NCBI GenBank assembly: GCA_012034405.1
Contig: JAAVLZ010000002.1
Span: 62,001 to 126,000, forward strand
Source of the DNA: Oscillospiraceae bacterium HV4-5-C5C
GTDB taxonomy: Bacteria; Bacillota; Clostridia; Saccharofermentanales; Fastidiosipilaceae
Reading direction: 5' to 3'
DNA: 64,000 bases
Below, piece after piece: positions 28,875 to 38,519 of the stretch (position 1 is its first letter; each line of letters begins with the position of its first letter). The notes below the pieces were generated by a model. It ran no database searches. It was given only the letters and a program-made list of their open reading frames with translations, and was not told the origin of the DNA. A program made the position numbers and the translations under genes.

Positions 28875-30170
28875 ATGATGAAGCAAAAACAATTATTTCA
28901 GGCAGATTTGATCTATACCACAAGCCCCGAGCAGCTGATTACGCAATCTGCTGCCTATATAGCTGTGACTGACGGCAAAATTGAGGGCGTGAGCTCCGGC
29001 ATTCCCGCGGGCTATGAACAAGTTCCGGTACGCCAGTTCAGCGGCGGCTTTCTTATCCCGGCCTTTACTGATCTGCATGTCCATGCTCCGCAGATTGCTA
29101 ATATGGGCCTGGGATATGACTGCGAACTGTTGCAGTGGTTAGAGCGCTATACCTTTCCTGAAGAAAGCCGCTATCAGGATCTGACCTACGCGGAAAACCA
29201 GTATCGTCGCTTTATTCATCTGCTGTGGCAGTACGGCAGTCTTTACAGTGTGATCTTTGCCACCATTCATCGGCAGGCCACCCTCCGACTGATGCAATTG
29301 GCCGCGCAGGCCGGTCTTTCGGCTTATGTCGGAAAAGTTAATATGGATCGTAACGCGCCGGCTTATTTATGTGAAAGCCAGTCACAAGCTGTCCATGAAA
29401 CCGTAGCCTGGTTGCAGGACTGCCGACAGAATCAGGCCAGCCTGGGAGCGGTCAGGCCGATTCTGACCCCGCGTTTTGTGCCCAGTTGCACGCCTGAACT
29501 GCAGCGGTGGCTGGGCCAGCTGGCCCGTGAATATCAGCTGCCGGTGCAGTCGCATTTATCTGAAAACCGCGACGAAATAGCCTGGGTACATGACCTGAGT
29601 CCCGCAGCCGCAGATTACGCGTCAGTCTATGATGAAGCAGGTTTACTGGGTCAGACTCCGACCATCATGGCTCACTGCATCTGGAATACGGATCAGGAAA
29701 TAACGCTACTGCGGCAACGGGGAGTTTATGTGGCACATTGTCCCACTTCCAACAATAATCTGGCCAGCGGGATCGCGCCGGTCGCGCGGTATTTGCGTGA
29801 AGGCCTGCGCGTGGGACTGGGATCTGACCTGAGCGGCGGGCATACGCCAGGTATGGCAGAAGTCCAGCGCCAGGCTCTGCAAGCCTCCCGTCTGTATCAT
29901 ACGCTGAAGGATCCCCAGTCGCCGGCGCTGTCGCTGGCGGCTGCCTTTTATATGGCTACCCGGGGCGGCGGCGCCTTTTTTGGACAGGTCGGCAGCTTTG
30001 AACCAGGCTTCAGCTTTGACGCTTTGTGGATCGATGATGCAAGTTTGGATGACGGCAATGCGAGGAGTTTGGAAGAGCGGCTGTCACGCTATATTTACTG
30101 CGGTGATGATCGGCAGATCAGAGAACGCTGGAGGGCCGGTCAGTTGCTGCCGGAGCCGTTTGGGCGCTGA
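28875..30170 (+). CDS. guaD: Guanine deaminase-like amidohydrolase
   Basis: A 431-residue zinc amidohydrolase. Metal motif His68-x-His70 followed by APQ is typical of guanine deaminases. PRFVPSC, SHLSEN, MAHCIW and GSDLSGGH carry the other ligands and substrate contacts, and WLERYTFPEES matches the family. It converts guanine to xanthine, for purine salvage or nitrogen release. The ribosome site GAGGTG precedes the ATGATG pair at 28875. Its 3' end overlaps the convergent maf gene by 53 bases. I see no purine riboswitch upstream. Confidence 0.9.
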   Translation: MMKQKQLFQADLIYTTSPEQLITQSAAYIAVTDGKIEGVSSGIPAGYEQVPVRQFSGGFLIPAFTDLHVHAPQIANMGLGYDCELLQWLERYTFPEESRYQDLTYAENQYRRFIHLLWQYGSLYSVIFATIHRQATLRLMQLAAQAGLSAYVGKVNMDRNAPAYLCESQSQAVHETVAWLQDCRQNQASLGAVRPILTPRFVPSCTPELQRWLGQLAREYQLPVQSHLSENRDEIAWVHDLSPAAADYASVYDEAGLLGQTPTIMAHCIWNTDQEITLLRQRGVYVAHCPTSNNNLASGIAPVARYLREGLRVGLGSDLSGGHTPGMAEVQRQALQASRLYHTLKDPQSPALSLAAAFYMATRGGGAFFGQVGSFEPGFSFDALWIDDASLDDGNARSLEERLSRYIYCGDDRQIRERWRAGQLLPEPFGR

Positions 30171-30807
30171 ACGCCCGTAGCTGCCGAAGCAGTGCTGCCA
30201 CCGGCAGACCCACGATGTTGTAATAATCACCCTGTATTTCCTGTACGAACAGGCTACCTTGTCCCTGTATGCCATAGGCACCGGCTTTATCCAGGGATTC
30301 ACCGCAATCAAGGTAGGTCTGGATATCCCTCTCAGTCAAATTGTAGAAGCGGACCTGACTGCTCTGATGAAAGCGGCAGGTCCGTTGACCATCATTCAGG
30401 CAAACAGCGGTGATGACCTGATGAACCCGGCCGGACAGACGCCGCAGCATCAGATAAGCCTCATGCCTGTCTTTGGGTTTGCCTAAAATCTGCCCTTCTG
30501 CCACCACCACTGTGTCGGCGCCGATAACCAGGCGAGGTCTGCGGTCTGCGGTCTGGCCGCTGGTATAACCAGGCCCGGCCGCCTGCAGGACGGCCTGGGT
30601 CTTGCGCCAGGCCAGCTCTTCCAGTGCCGCAACAGTTGGCAGGTCTGCCCGCAGGCTTTCGTTGATCTGTGGTAGTGCAATGTCAAAATCCGGCACCAGG
30701 CGACGCAGGAGTTCCTGCCGCCTTGGCGAAGCACTGGCCAGGATCAGCCGGTAGGGTGCGGGGTCATACCATAAGCTCAGATTTTGGACAGGACCTTGAC
30801 GATTCAT
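30118..30807 (-). CDS. maf: Maf-like nucleotide pyrophosphatase
   Basis: About 229 residues. The family start LILASASPRRQELL, the central catalytic part VIGADTVVVAEGQILGKP and the C-terminal AGAYGIQGQGSLFVQEIQGDYYNIVGLPV are all present. Maf proteins hydrolyse non-canonical dTTP/UTP analogues and are also linked to septum formation. ATG 30807 is favoured over ATG 30822 because the only ribosome site (GGAG) lies inside the first six codons of the longer form. It overlaps guaD tail-to-tail by 53 bases. Confidence 0.9.
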   Translation of the reverse strand: MNRQGPVQNLSLWYDPAPYRLILASASPRRQELLRRLVPDFDIALPQINESLRADLPTVAALEELAWRKTQAVLQAAGPGYTSGQTADRRPRLVIGADTVVVAEGQILGKPKDRHEAYLMLRRLSGRVHQVITAVCLNDGQRTCRFHQSSQVRFYNLTERDIQTYLDCGESLDKAGAYGIQGQGSLFVQEIQGDYYNIVGLPVAALLRQLRAFSAQTAPAATDRPSSVL

Positions 30808-30966
30808 AAAGAGCTGCTCCATTCATGTACGATTTGTCTGGGAACGGGAATCGGTGCGGCAGGTTACCGGAGCCGGCTTGTTTACTTGCGATCCCTGGAA
30901 ACCCAGACTACAATAAATCCGTTGACTCAGGCAGTCAGCAAGACCTGATCAAGGAGGTCAAGTATT

Positions 30967-31272
30967 ATGATCAAACATATTGTCAGCTGGCGGCATCAGG
31001 ATGGCTTTACGCCTGAAGAGCAGGCTGAGCATGCGGAGCGTATAAAACAAGAGCTTCTGGCAGTAGCAGACACTGTATCCGGTGTCATTGCGCTTGAGGT
31101 GCGCTCAGATCTGCTGGACAGCAGTAATCAGGATCTGATCCTGGACGCGACCTTTGTTTCCGAAGACAGCTTGGCTAAATACCAGAAGCACCCGCTGCAT
31201 GTAAAGGCGGGTGAATTTATCCGCTCTGTCATGACCAACCGTACTTGCTGTGATTATGAGGTGGAGGACTAG
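30967..31272 (+). CDS. Dabb-domain (stress-responsive A/B barrel) protein
   Basis: A 101-residue single-domain protein. The start MIKHIVSWR, the middle LEVRSDLL and DLILDATFVSEDSLAKYQKHPLHVKAGEFI, and the end CDYEVED fit the dimeric alpha/beta barrel (Dabb) family. Members are often found with stress or catabolic genes, and their biochemical role is mostly unknown. The ribosome site AAGGAGG is strong. It stands alone between divergent maf and convergent nitroreductase genes. Confidence 0.88.
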   Translation: MIKHIVSWRHQDGFTPEEQAEHAERIKQELLAVADTVSGVIALEVRSDLLDSSNQDLILDATFVSEDSLAKYQKHPLHVKAGEFIRSVMTNRTCCDYEVED

Positions 31273-31361
31273 ATGCTTGTCAGCCTCATTTATAACGTAT
31301 CCAGCCCTGTGGCTGCTGAATCATGCCTCAGCTGCCACAAGGTCCGGTCCTGCTGCTCTCT

Positions 31362-31865
31362 TTACAGGTAGGTGATCATGTCCTCTGCGGCATAGCGGGG
31401 CTTGGCTTCAGGCTGTTCACTGGCGTAACCCAGTGGTGATATAGCCACAATGCGGTGATCTGGCGGCAAATTGAGTGCCTGCCGGACTTCATCCGCATAA
31501 AAGGAGCCCAGCCAGCAAAATCCCAGTCCGAGTTCCTGCGCTTCCAGCATTAGGAAGCTTAAAGCAATGGATACGTCTATCGTGTTGGTGGATTGCCCGC
31601 AAGTCATCTCCGGAGCGGGGAGCCCTGCCGCGACCACAATCACCGGGGCTTGCGCCAGCATGGCCGGCTGTCCGGGAGTAGCCTGACAGATCTTGGCTCT
31701 CAATTCAGGATTGCGGACCAGAAAAAGCTTCCGATGCTGACCGTTACGCGCGGAAGGCGCCAGCCGGAACGCCTCACCTAAAGCTGCCAGTTTCCAGTCT
31801 TCCACCTTTCGGGGCAGATACTGCCGGATACTGCGGCGGCTGTGTATCAAATCCATTAAATCCAT
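31362..31865 (-). CDS. Nitroreductase-family protein
   Basis: A 167-residue FMN-dependent oxidoreductase of the small nitroreductase type. RSIRQYLPRKV and APSARNGQHRKLFLV form the FMN-binding start, and EAQELGLGFCWLGSF plus VAISPLGYASEQP the C-terminal half. ATG 31865 is preferred over ATG 31877 because GGAGGCG lies between them and is correctly spaced only for the second. Substrate unknown. Length suits the minimal two-layer homodimeric family. Confidence 0.87.
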   Translation of the reverse strand: MDLMDLIHSRRSIRQYLPRKVEDWKLAALGEAFRLAPSARNGQHRKLFLVRNPELRAKICQATPGQPAMLAQAPVIVVAAGLPAPEMTCGQSTNTIDVSIALSFLMLEAQELGLGFCWLGSFYADEVRQALNLPPDHRIVAISPLGYASEQPEAKPRYAAEDMITYL

Positions 31866-32037
31866 AAGCGCCTCCATTCAAAGTAGTTGCCTGAATCAGC
31901 TGGCTGGCTTCCCTGCTGCAATCGGGGATAAACCTCCCTATATCCTAATGAAAGAGCGGTCAGATGACAAGAACCGGCAGGCCGGCAGCTAACTGGTATA
32001 ATGGAAAACAGCGAAGGTCACGAAAGGCGGCACACCT

Positions 32038-32781
32038 ATGAATTGCAGACGCTTGGTATTACAGCACACCTATAACACCAGAGATATGGGGGGGTATCCT
32101 ACGCCGGACGGCGTGACCCGCTGGCAGCAGTTTTATCGGAGCGACGATCTGACAGAACTCAGTGAACGGGACATCCGCAGCCTGCAACAATCGGGGGTAA
32201 CCGATTTGATTGATCTGCGCAGTGATGAGGAACGCTTTACCTATCCTTATCCGGAGCTGCATGGCTTCAGTATCCACTACGCCCCACTGGCGGTGGGTGA
32301 GGTCAGTGATCTGACTACACTGGGAATCGGTGATCTGAGCAATCTGCAGATCTCAGACTTTTATATGCTGTGGCTGGAAAAATCAAAAGCGCAGATTAAT
32401 AAAATATTCACCGCCTTTTCTCAAGCTGAAGGCGCCTCCTTATTCCATTGCCGCGCGGGCAAAGACCGGACCGGTATTATCGCCATGCTGCTGCTGGGCC
32501 TGGCTGGTGTGAGTGAGGCAGATATCCTGACCGACTATCAGATGACGTATACCTATATCCGTTTGAACCAGCTGCTGACGGCATCTGTTGAAAAGGGTCT
32601 GGAGGATCCCTGGATGCACTCGGATATTGAACAGATGGACCGGGTGCTGGTATTTATAAAAGAACGGTATGGGTCTGTATGGGGGTACCTGAACAGTGGC
32701 TGCGGCTTGCCTGAACTCACGCTTGAAGCGGTTCGCGGCCGCCTGGTTGAGAAGGCCGGCAATCTGCCGGCTGAGAGCTGA
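32038..32781 (+). CDS. Tyrosine/dual-specificity protein phosphatase family
   Basis: A 247-residue protein with the P-loop Cys138-RAGKDR, the CX5R active site of tyrosine phosphatases. The N-terminal NTRDMGGYPTPDG and the LIDLRSDEE motif are those of the bacterial PTP/Y_phosphatase3 group. It probably dephosphorylates phosphotyrosine or phosphoinositide-like substrates; the real substrate is unknown. The ribosome site is AAAGGCGG. A glycosidase gene follows after 41 bases, so they may be co-transcribed. Confidence 0.88.
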   Translation: MNCRRLVLQHTYNTRDMGGYPTPDGVTRWQQFYRSDDLTELSERDIRSLQQSGVTDLIDLRSDEERFTYPYPELHGFSIHYAPLAVGEVSDLTTLGIGDLSNLQISDFYMLWLEKSKAQINKIFTAFSQAEGASLFHCRAGKDRTGIIAMLLLGLAGVSEADILTDYQMTYTYIRLNQLLTASVEKGLEDPWMHSDIEQMDRVLVFIKERYGSVWGYLNSGCGLPELTLEAVRGRLVEKAGNLPAES

Positions 32782-32822
32782 AGGCCTGGCGTGGCATATG
32801 CGGCACAAGGGAGGGTTATCCT

Positions 32823-34922
32823 GTGGCAATTATTCAGATTGAACCGTGGCGACTCAGTAAGGGAGTCAGAATTTGTGAGCTGAAGCAACCTGCGGAGCAA
32901 GTCAGAGCAGACGACCTTGATGAAGCCGCAGCAACGGCAGCGGACTCGGCTGCTCTGACTTATCTGAGTGTTCCGCCTGAAGGTGGCTCGATCACGCTGG
33001 ATGAACTTAAGACGGAGACAGGTCCATATGTCAGCTTTGATGTCCTGAATCAGGACCCGAACAGCATGATTGTACTGCTAAATGTCTATACCGGTGGGGA
33101 GAGCCAACCGGCATTCTTTATCCGTGTGGGCCTGCTGCCCGTTTTGCGGGCCAGGCTGTGTCTGGATTTGCGCTGGCTTGGCGGGGCGGTCCTGTTTGCG
33201 GAGCCAACCCCGGGCAGCCTTAAGATCGTGTGCCACGGAAGACCGGTCGAGCGCCCGGAGATAAGCCGGATTGAGCTGGCTTTTCCGGCCAGGGCAGCCG
33301 CGGTCAGACTGGGGCTGGGTCCCATTCACTGCGATCCGGCGCCCCCGGTTGCTTATCCGTTGCCCACGCAGCGGATGGTGGATCGCTTTGGCCAGAATGC
33401 TGACCGGGACTGGCCGCAAAAAATCCACTCTGATGTACAGCTGAAAAAGAGCCTGGATCAGTTACTTGAACAGTCGGAGCCTCTCCGGACCCCTGATAAA
33501 CCTGACGTGGTGTCACCCCGGCTGGATCGCTGGGGCGGCAGTCTGGAGCTGCCCCTGACGGAGCCGGCACAATTTTTCCGGACCGTAAAAAAAGATGGCC
33601 GCTGGTGGCTGGCTGATCCGGATGGCCGGGCCTTCTTCAGCGTGGGGCCTGACTGCGCCGGGTTGGCTACGGACTGCCGCGTTGACGGCCTGACGCCGCT
33701 GCTTGAATGGCTGCCGGATCCGGCAGATCCGCGGTATGAGACGATGTTCAAGACGATTCAGCCGCTGAGCTCAGCTGAACGCAGCCGGCGTCAGCCGCTG
33801 CTGTTTTCTTATCTGCAGGCTAATCTGCGGCGGGCCTGGGGCAGCGCCTGGTACAGCCGCTGGCAGCAGCTGCTCTGCCGCTCACTGAAGCAAAACGGGC
33901 TGAATACGCTGGGTAATTGGAGCGACCCTCAATTATGTGCCTTAGGCCAGCTGCCTTATGTCACCATGCTCCCGGCCTTTCCCACAACCCGCCACTGTAT
34001 TTTCAGGGATTTTCCGGATGTATTCAGCCCTGAGTTTGAGCAGGCGGCGACCACTGCGGCAGCCGCTCTGCGGCCATACCGCGGTGACCAGGCTCTGATC
34101 GGCTACTTCCTTCGCAATGAGCCTGCCTGGGCCTTTGTAGATCACCTGCTGATTGCGGAGGTCCTGCTGCAGGATACGGAAGATAGTTACAGCAAAGCCG
34201 CGTTTATAGATTATCTGCAGGAGCGTTACCTGACTCCCGGAAATTTTGCCAGAGCCTGGCAACTGCCCCTGACTGATTTCAGTGAGCTGCTTGCGCCGCT
34301 GGATCATGCCAGCCGGCTGAGCGCTCAAGCGGCGAGCGATATCCTTGCCTTTTCCCGGATCATGATTGAGCGCTATGTCCGTATCCCCAGCCAGGCCTGC
34401 CGCCTGGAGGATCCTGACCACCTCAATCTGGGGCTGCGCTGGGCCTGGATATCTGATCCCGATCTGGTTTGCGGCTGGGAGAATTTTGATGTGTTTTCAG
34501 TTAACTGCTACGCTGAGACACCAGTGGCCATCCTCCAGCAGATCCGGCAGCTGAACGTGGATCTGCCGGTTATGATCGGCGAATTCCATTTTGGCGCCCT
34601 GGATGCCGGACCCACCGCTACCGGGCTGGAAGCTGTCAGGACCCAGCGGGACCGGGCCCTGGCCTATCAGATCTACTGTGAAGCCGCCGCGGCCCACCCT
34701 GCTTGTGTTGGCTGCCATTATTTCCAGTGCTACGATCAGTTTACCCTGGGCCGCTTTGATGGAGAAAATTACAATATCGGTTTATATGACATCTGCTCCC
34801 AGCCTTATGAAGAAATGGCCCGGGCCACCCGGACAGTAGCCGCCAGGATGTATCCGCTGATGTCAGGTCAGCTCAGCCCCTTTACGGCAGAGGTGGATCG
34901 CGTACCGATGATTGCATATTAA
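32823..34922 (+). CDS. Clan GH-A glycoside hydrolase, agarase/GH50-like
   Basis: 699 residues, starting at GTG 32823 with GGGAGG upstream. The N-terminal 200 residues look like a beta-sandwich. RFGQNADRDWPQKIHSD and WWLADPDGRAFFSVG begin the TIM barrel. The acid/base Glu is likely in YFLRNEPAW and the nucleophile Glu in MIGEFHFGALD, an arrangement seen in agarase/GH50-like enzymes. There is no signal peptide, so it may act on imported oligosaccharides. Similar proteins in gut anaerobes are not confined to agar users, so substrate is open. Confidence 0.72.
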   Translation: MAIIQIEPWRLSKGVRICELKQPAEQVRADDLDEAAATAADSAALTYLSVPPEGGSITLDELKTETGPYVSFDVLNQDPNSMIVLLNVYTGGESQPAFFIRVGLLPVLRARLCLDLRWLGGAVLFAEPTPGSLKIVCHGRPVERPEISRIELAFPARAAAVRLGLGPIHCDPAPPVAYPLPTQRMVDRFGQNADRDWPQKIHSDVQLKKSLDQLLEQSEPLRTPDKPDVVSPRLDRWGGSLELPLTEPAQFFRTVKKDGRWWLADPDGRAFFSVGPDCAGLATDCRVDGLTPLLEWLPDPADPRYETMFKTIQPLSSAERSRRQPLLFSYLQANLRRAWGSAWYSRWQQLLCRSLKQNGLNTLGNWSDPQLCALGQLPYVTMLPAFPTTRHCIFRDFPDVFSPEFEQAATTAAAALRPYRGDQALIGYFLRNEPAWAFVDHLLIAEVLLQDTEDSYSKAAFIDYLQERYLTPGNFARAWQLPLTDFSELLAPLDHASRLSAQAASDILAFSRIMIERYVRIPSQACRLEDPDHLNLGLRWAWISDPDLVCGWENFDVFSVNCYAETPVAILQQIRQLNVDLPVMIGEFHFGALDAGPTATGLEAVRTQRDRALAYQIYCEAAAAHPACVGCHYFQCYDQFTLGRFDGENYNIGLYDICSQPYEEMARATRTVAARMYPLMSGQLSPFTAEVDRVPMIAY

Positions 34923-34942
34923 CAGGAGTCGCTGCTGAAGCT

Positions 34943-35599
34943 ATGATCAGATCCCAGGACGTCCCAAGACTAGCGCCGGCAGAATTGGCCGATCAGATAC
35001 AAACGGCTTTTGCCCGTTCTGGTTGCCGGCACCTCCTGATTACCGGTTTACCGGGCCGAGGCAAGTCCACCCTGCTGCAGGCCCTGCTCCCATCGTATTG
35101 GCCGCTCCTGGCCGGGGGGTTATTGAGCTCGTTGCAGGTTCTGGCGGTTGAATCATCCGCGTCAGCAGACACCATTTGCCGCCGGGTTTTACTCTGGCCC
35201 TGGCAGCGGACTTCAAACTGCGCGGAAAATGACGGTGCGGATAGTTTGCAATCTGACGATCTGCTGAAAATATGGCAGGCTCCTCCAGAGGCCTGGCTGG
35301 CCGGGGTGAGCGGGGGGACTGGACAGCCGATGATGGTGAAGTCTGATGCTTTTCAACAGGCTGTGGCATACTTGCGAGCACTGAGCAGTTACCCCGGTGA
35401 CTTTGTTCTGATAGATGAGCTTGGCTGGCTGGAAAACAGCCAGCCGCTATTTTTAGCTCAGGTGCAGGAACTGGCAGAGCAAAAAAGACTGCTGGCTGTC
35501 CTTCGCAAACAGGGTTGTAAGGCCGGGGACAGACTCAGGTCCCGTCCGGACAGCTTTATCGCGGATTTAGACTGCTGGCCGGATTCCGGATACCAGTAG
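34943..35599 (+). CDS. THEP1-like nucleoside-triphosphatase
   Basis: 218 residues. Walker A GLPGRGKST (35-43) and Walker B FVLIDELGWLE, in the form characteristic of the THEP1 NTPase family (IDEIG-x-LE), are present. These cytosolic enzymes hydrolyse several NTPs; their role is unclear. It follows the glycosidase by 20 bases and is probably co-transcribed. An unusual expanded segment (about 60-120) separates the two Walker motifs. Confidence 0.72.
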   Translation: MIRSQDVPRLAPAELADQIQTAFARSGCRHLLITGLPGRGKSTLLQALLPSYWPLLAGGLLSSLQVLAVESSASADTICRRVLLWPWQRTSNCAENDGADSLQSDDLLKIWQAPPEAWLAGVSGGTGQPMMVKSDAFQQAVAYLRALSSYPGDFVLIDELGWLENSQPLFLAQVQELAEQKRLLAVLRKQGCKAGDRLRSRPDSFIADLDCWPDSGYQ

Positions 35600-35834
35600 C
35601 CTTGATGGGTTTGGCGCGAGATTGGTGCAGTGATTATGTTTTGCGGGAAGACCCGCCGGCCAGCTATCCTGGCACCAGCGACTGCTGCCGCTGTGTCTGT
35701 AGTTATTGCTGCTGAATATTAATGCCGCCAAAAAATTATTCAGAAAATGAGCTGATCCGAATTACAAAAATATAAATTTCGCTTATAATAATGCCAACTA
35801 CCATGTGAACATGTTTGAACAGGAGCAGAGGGAA

Positions 35835-36584
35835 ATGGCGTTTTGTTGGAGCCAGGCCAGCCTTGAATGGTATCGCAGGGCCAGTCAGCAGACCGGTTTT
35901 CATGTCAGCCTTGCCCGCCTGATTTCGCCTTTAATTAAAGCAGGGGAGCAAGTGCTGGATTTAGGCTGCGGTTTAGCTTTACTGGAGCTTGAGTTGCTGC
36001 GGCAATGGCCGGATCTGCACCCTGGCAGCAGCCCGCCTCAGATTATTGCGGTAGACCGTGATCAGGCCGCTTTGGCAGGCTTACAGGCTTTGGCTGAAGA
36101 ATACGGGGTAGCCAGGCAGATCAGTGTTCACTGTCAAGAGGCGGAAACCTGGTCTCAGGCGGCTGATACGGTCATTCTTAGCTTTTTTGGCGGCGGCCGG
36201 GACGGACAGGCAGACAAACTGCCTTATATTGAATCGGCCCGGCGCTTGTACTTACGGCTGTACAACCTGAGCCAGGGCAGTCATTTTTCGCCCCGGCCCA
36301 CCCAAACGCGGCATCAGCACCGGCAGGCAGACCGTTGCCGGGACGATCTGGCCAGACAGGGCCTGCATGGCCGGCTGCAGTACCTGGAGCTGGAGTTTGG
36401 CCAGCCCCTGGCGGATTTGCCGGAGGCTTGCCGCTTTATAGCCTGGCAGCAGCCTGGGCTGTCCCGGCAGGATTGTGAGAGCTTTGCCCGGCAAAATCTC
36501 CGGCCCAATCCCTTTGACCGACAGCACGATCCCTTGTATCTGCCCCACCTGAAACAGGTCGCCATTCTGGAGGTACAGCTTTGA
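35835..36584 (+). CDS. Class I SAM-dependent methyltransferase in a metal-transport operon
   Basis: About 249 residues. SAM motif I is VLDLGCGLALLELEL (about 40-54) and the acidic loop is IIAVDRDQAAL. The C-terminal half, rich in Arg/Gln/His, matches no family I recognise. ATG 35835 (AGGAG ten bases before) is chosen over GTG 35805. The stop TGA overlaps the TTG start of the FecCD permease, so the methyltransferase is coupled to the transporter. It may modify or help release the transported metal-chelate, or be regulatory; this is inference. Confidence 0.75.
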   Translation: MAFCWSQASLEWYRRASQQTGFHVSLARLISPLIKAGEQVLDLGCGLALLELELLRQWPDLHPGSSPPQIIAVDRDQAALAGLQALAEEYGVARQISVHCQEAETWSQAADTVILSFFGGGRDGQADKLPYIESARRLYLRLYNLSQGSHFSPRPTQTRHQHRQADRCRDDLARQGLHGRLQYLELEFGQPLADLPEACRFIAWQQPGLSRQDCESFARQNLRPNPFDRQHDPLYLPHLKQVAILEVQL

Positions 36585-37603
36585 TCAGAAATCAGGAGAA
36601 CCGGCGCTACCGGCTGAAGCTGCTATTGTTGATCCTGCTCCTGGGAGGCCTGATTCTCCTGTCAGTTACGCTGGGGCGTTATCCCATCTCCCTGAAAAAT
36701 CTGGCAGCGCTGTTACTGCCGGGGAAAGCCTGGCGGGAGATAACCTGGACCGCGCAGCAGGAGACGATCCTTTTTAACGTGCGCCTGCCCCGCATTATTA
36801 TGGCTTGCCTGGTCGGAGCCTGCCTGTCAGCGGCCGGAGCGGCTTTTCAGGGGGTTTTTCAAAATCCGCTGGCATCGCCGGATATACTGGGTGCGTCTTC
36901 AGGGGCGGCTCTGGGCGCGGCTCTGGCTATTTTACTGCGCTTGAGCGGAGAGTGGGTCACAGTTTTTGCTTTTGCTTCCAGCTTGCTTATCATCCTTCTG
37001 GTTTTAGGCATAAGCCGGAAGGCCAAAGGCAGTCAGTTAACCAGCCTGATTCTCACCGGCATTATGCTTTCCTCCCTGTGTAGCGCGGGCACGTCCTACA
37101 TCAAGCTGGTGGCAGATCCCAATGATATTCTGCCGGAAATCACCTACTGGCTGATGGGTTCACTGGCCAAAGTGCGGCCGGCTGATATTCGATTTGCGCT
37201 GATCCCGATGCTGATGGGTCTGCTGCCCCTGGCCGTCCTGCGCTGGCGGATCAATCTTTTAACCTTGAGTGATGACGAAGCTAAGACCATGGGCGTCAAT
37301 GTCCGAGCGGTCCGGGCGGTGGTGATCGTCAGCGCGACCTTAATGACCGCTGCCAGTGTAGCGGTGAGCGGGTTGATTGGCTGGGTCGGACTGGTGATAC
37401 CGCACCTGACCAGGCGGCTGGTCGGTCATAATTATATGAAGCTTTTACCGGCATCCTGCGTGATCGGCGCTGCCTTTTTGCTGCTGGTTGATAATGTTTC
37501 CCGCAACGCGATGGCAGTGGAAATTCCCTTGGGCATTCTGACATCATTGATCGGCGCGCCGTTCTTTCTCTGGCTGATTACCCGGAAAGGCAGCAATATA
37601 TGA
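36581..37603 (+). CDS. FecCD-family ABC permease (iron/cobamide/metal-chelate)
   Basis: A 340-residue BtuC/FhuB-type permease with about ten helices. RLPRIIMACLVGACLSAAGAAFQGVFQNPLASPDILG and the coupling motif GLIGWVGLVIPHLTRRLVGHN are hallmarks. It starts at TTG 36581 with GGAGG six bases before, overlapping the methyltransferase stop by four bases, and overlaps the ATPase start by four bases. Substrate could be iron-siderophore, haem, cobamide or molybdate-type; sequence does not decide. Confidence 0.92.
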   Translation: MIRNQENRRYRLKLLLLILLLGGLILLSVTLGRYPISLKNLAALLLPGKAWREITWTAQQETILFNVRLPRIIMACLVGACLSAAGAAFQGVFQNPLASPDILGASSGAALGAALAILLRLSGEWVTVFAFASSLLIILLVLGISRKAKGSQLTSLILTGIMLSSLCSAGTSYIKLVADPNDILPEITYWLMGSLAKVRPADIRFALIPMLMGLLPLAVLRWRINLLTLSDDEAKTMGVNVRAVRAVVIVSATLMTAASVAVSGLIGWVGLVIPHLTRRLVGHNYMKLLPASCVIGAAFLLLVDNVSRNAMAVEIPLGILTSLIGAPFFLWLITRKGSNI

Positions 37604-38466
37604 GTTTATTGGAAATCAGGCAGCTTAGTTTCCGTTATCACCAGGACGCCGGCGACAGCCGCGCGCTGGTCCTGAACCAGATCAGCTTCAGCATGAACGG
37701 CGGTGAATTGCTGGCGGTGGTCGGACCGAACGGAGTGGGAAAAAGTACGCTATTCCGCTGTGTGCTGGGTTTACTGGACGGGTGGGAGGGTGAGATCCTG
37801 ATTGATAGCTGTCCGCTGGCTGCACAAAGCCGCAGGGAACTGGCCGCCAACGTCGCGTATGTACCGCAGACACATCCGGCAACCTTTGGCTATAGCGTTC
37901 TGGATATGGTCCTCATGGGTACCAGCGCTCAGTTTGAAACCTGGCGGTCTCCCGGGCGTTTACAGCAACAGCGGGCGGAGCAGGCATTGGCGCGCCTTTG
38001 TATCAGCGATCTGGCAGACCGGAGCTTTATGGCCATCAGCGGCGGCGAGCAGCAACTCGTTTTGATTGCCCGGGCGATGGCCCAGGAAGCCAAGCTGATT
38101 GTTATGGATGAACCGACGGCTAATCTGGACTACGGAAATCAGATCAGGGTGCTGACCGCGGTCAGACAGCTGACCAGATCAGGACTGGCGGTGCTGCTTT
38201 CGACCCATAATCCTAACCATGCGTTATGGTTTGCCGACCGGGTCCTGGCCTTGAAAAACGGCCGCCTGGATGCGCTGGACCGGCCGGCTGCCGTACTGAC
38301 CCCCCAACGGGTTGAAGCGCTGTTTGGCGTATCCGTACAACTGCAGACCGGCCTGGGCCCGGATGGCCGGATGTCCGGCCTGCCCAGTCTGATTCCGCGG
38401 CTGCCTGCGGCAGCTGCGAACCTTGCTTCAGACTGGCCGCACCGCCCCCCTGACAAGCCTGTCTGA
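37600..38466 (+). CDS. FecE-like ABC ATPase
   Basis: 288 residues. Walker A GPNGVGKST, Q-loop YVPQTHPATFGYSVLDMVLMG, signature ISGGEQQLVLIARAM (Leu replaces Arg after the Gln pair, as in several metal-chelate ATPases), Walker B LIVMDEPTANLDYG and H-loop STHNPNH are present. The C-terminal 35 residues are Pro/Ala-rich. ATGA overlap with the permease. It energises the FecCD system. Confidence 0.92.
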   Translation: MSLLEIRQLSFRYHQDAGDSRALVLNQISFSMNGGELLAVVGPNGVGKSTLFRCVLGLLDGWEGEILIDSCPLAAQSRRELAANVAYVPQTHPATFGYSVLDMVLMGTSAQFETWRSPGRLQQQRAEQALARLCISDLADRSFMAISGGEQQLVLIARAMAQEAKLIVMDEPTANLDYGNQIRVLTAVRQLTRSGLAVLLSTHNPNHALWFADRVLALKNGRLDALDRPAAVLTPQRVEALFGVSVQLQTGLGPDGRMSGLPSLIPRLPAAAANLASDWPHRPPDKPV

Positions 38467-38519
38467 CTCCGGTCAGATAAACCCTGGCTTCAAATAAACA
38501 TGATGAAGAGGAGACAATT

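Noticed and set aside
35600-35834. Cobalamin or molybdenum-cofactor riboswitch before the methyltransferase/FecCD operon
   Set aside because: GC-rich hairpins (for example GCGGG-AAGA-CCCGC) are present, but no B12 box or Moco core could be aligned by eye; a covariance search would decide.
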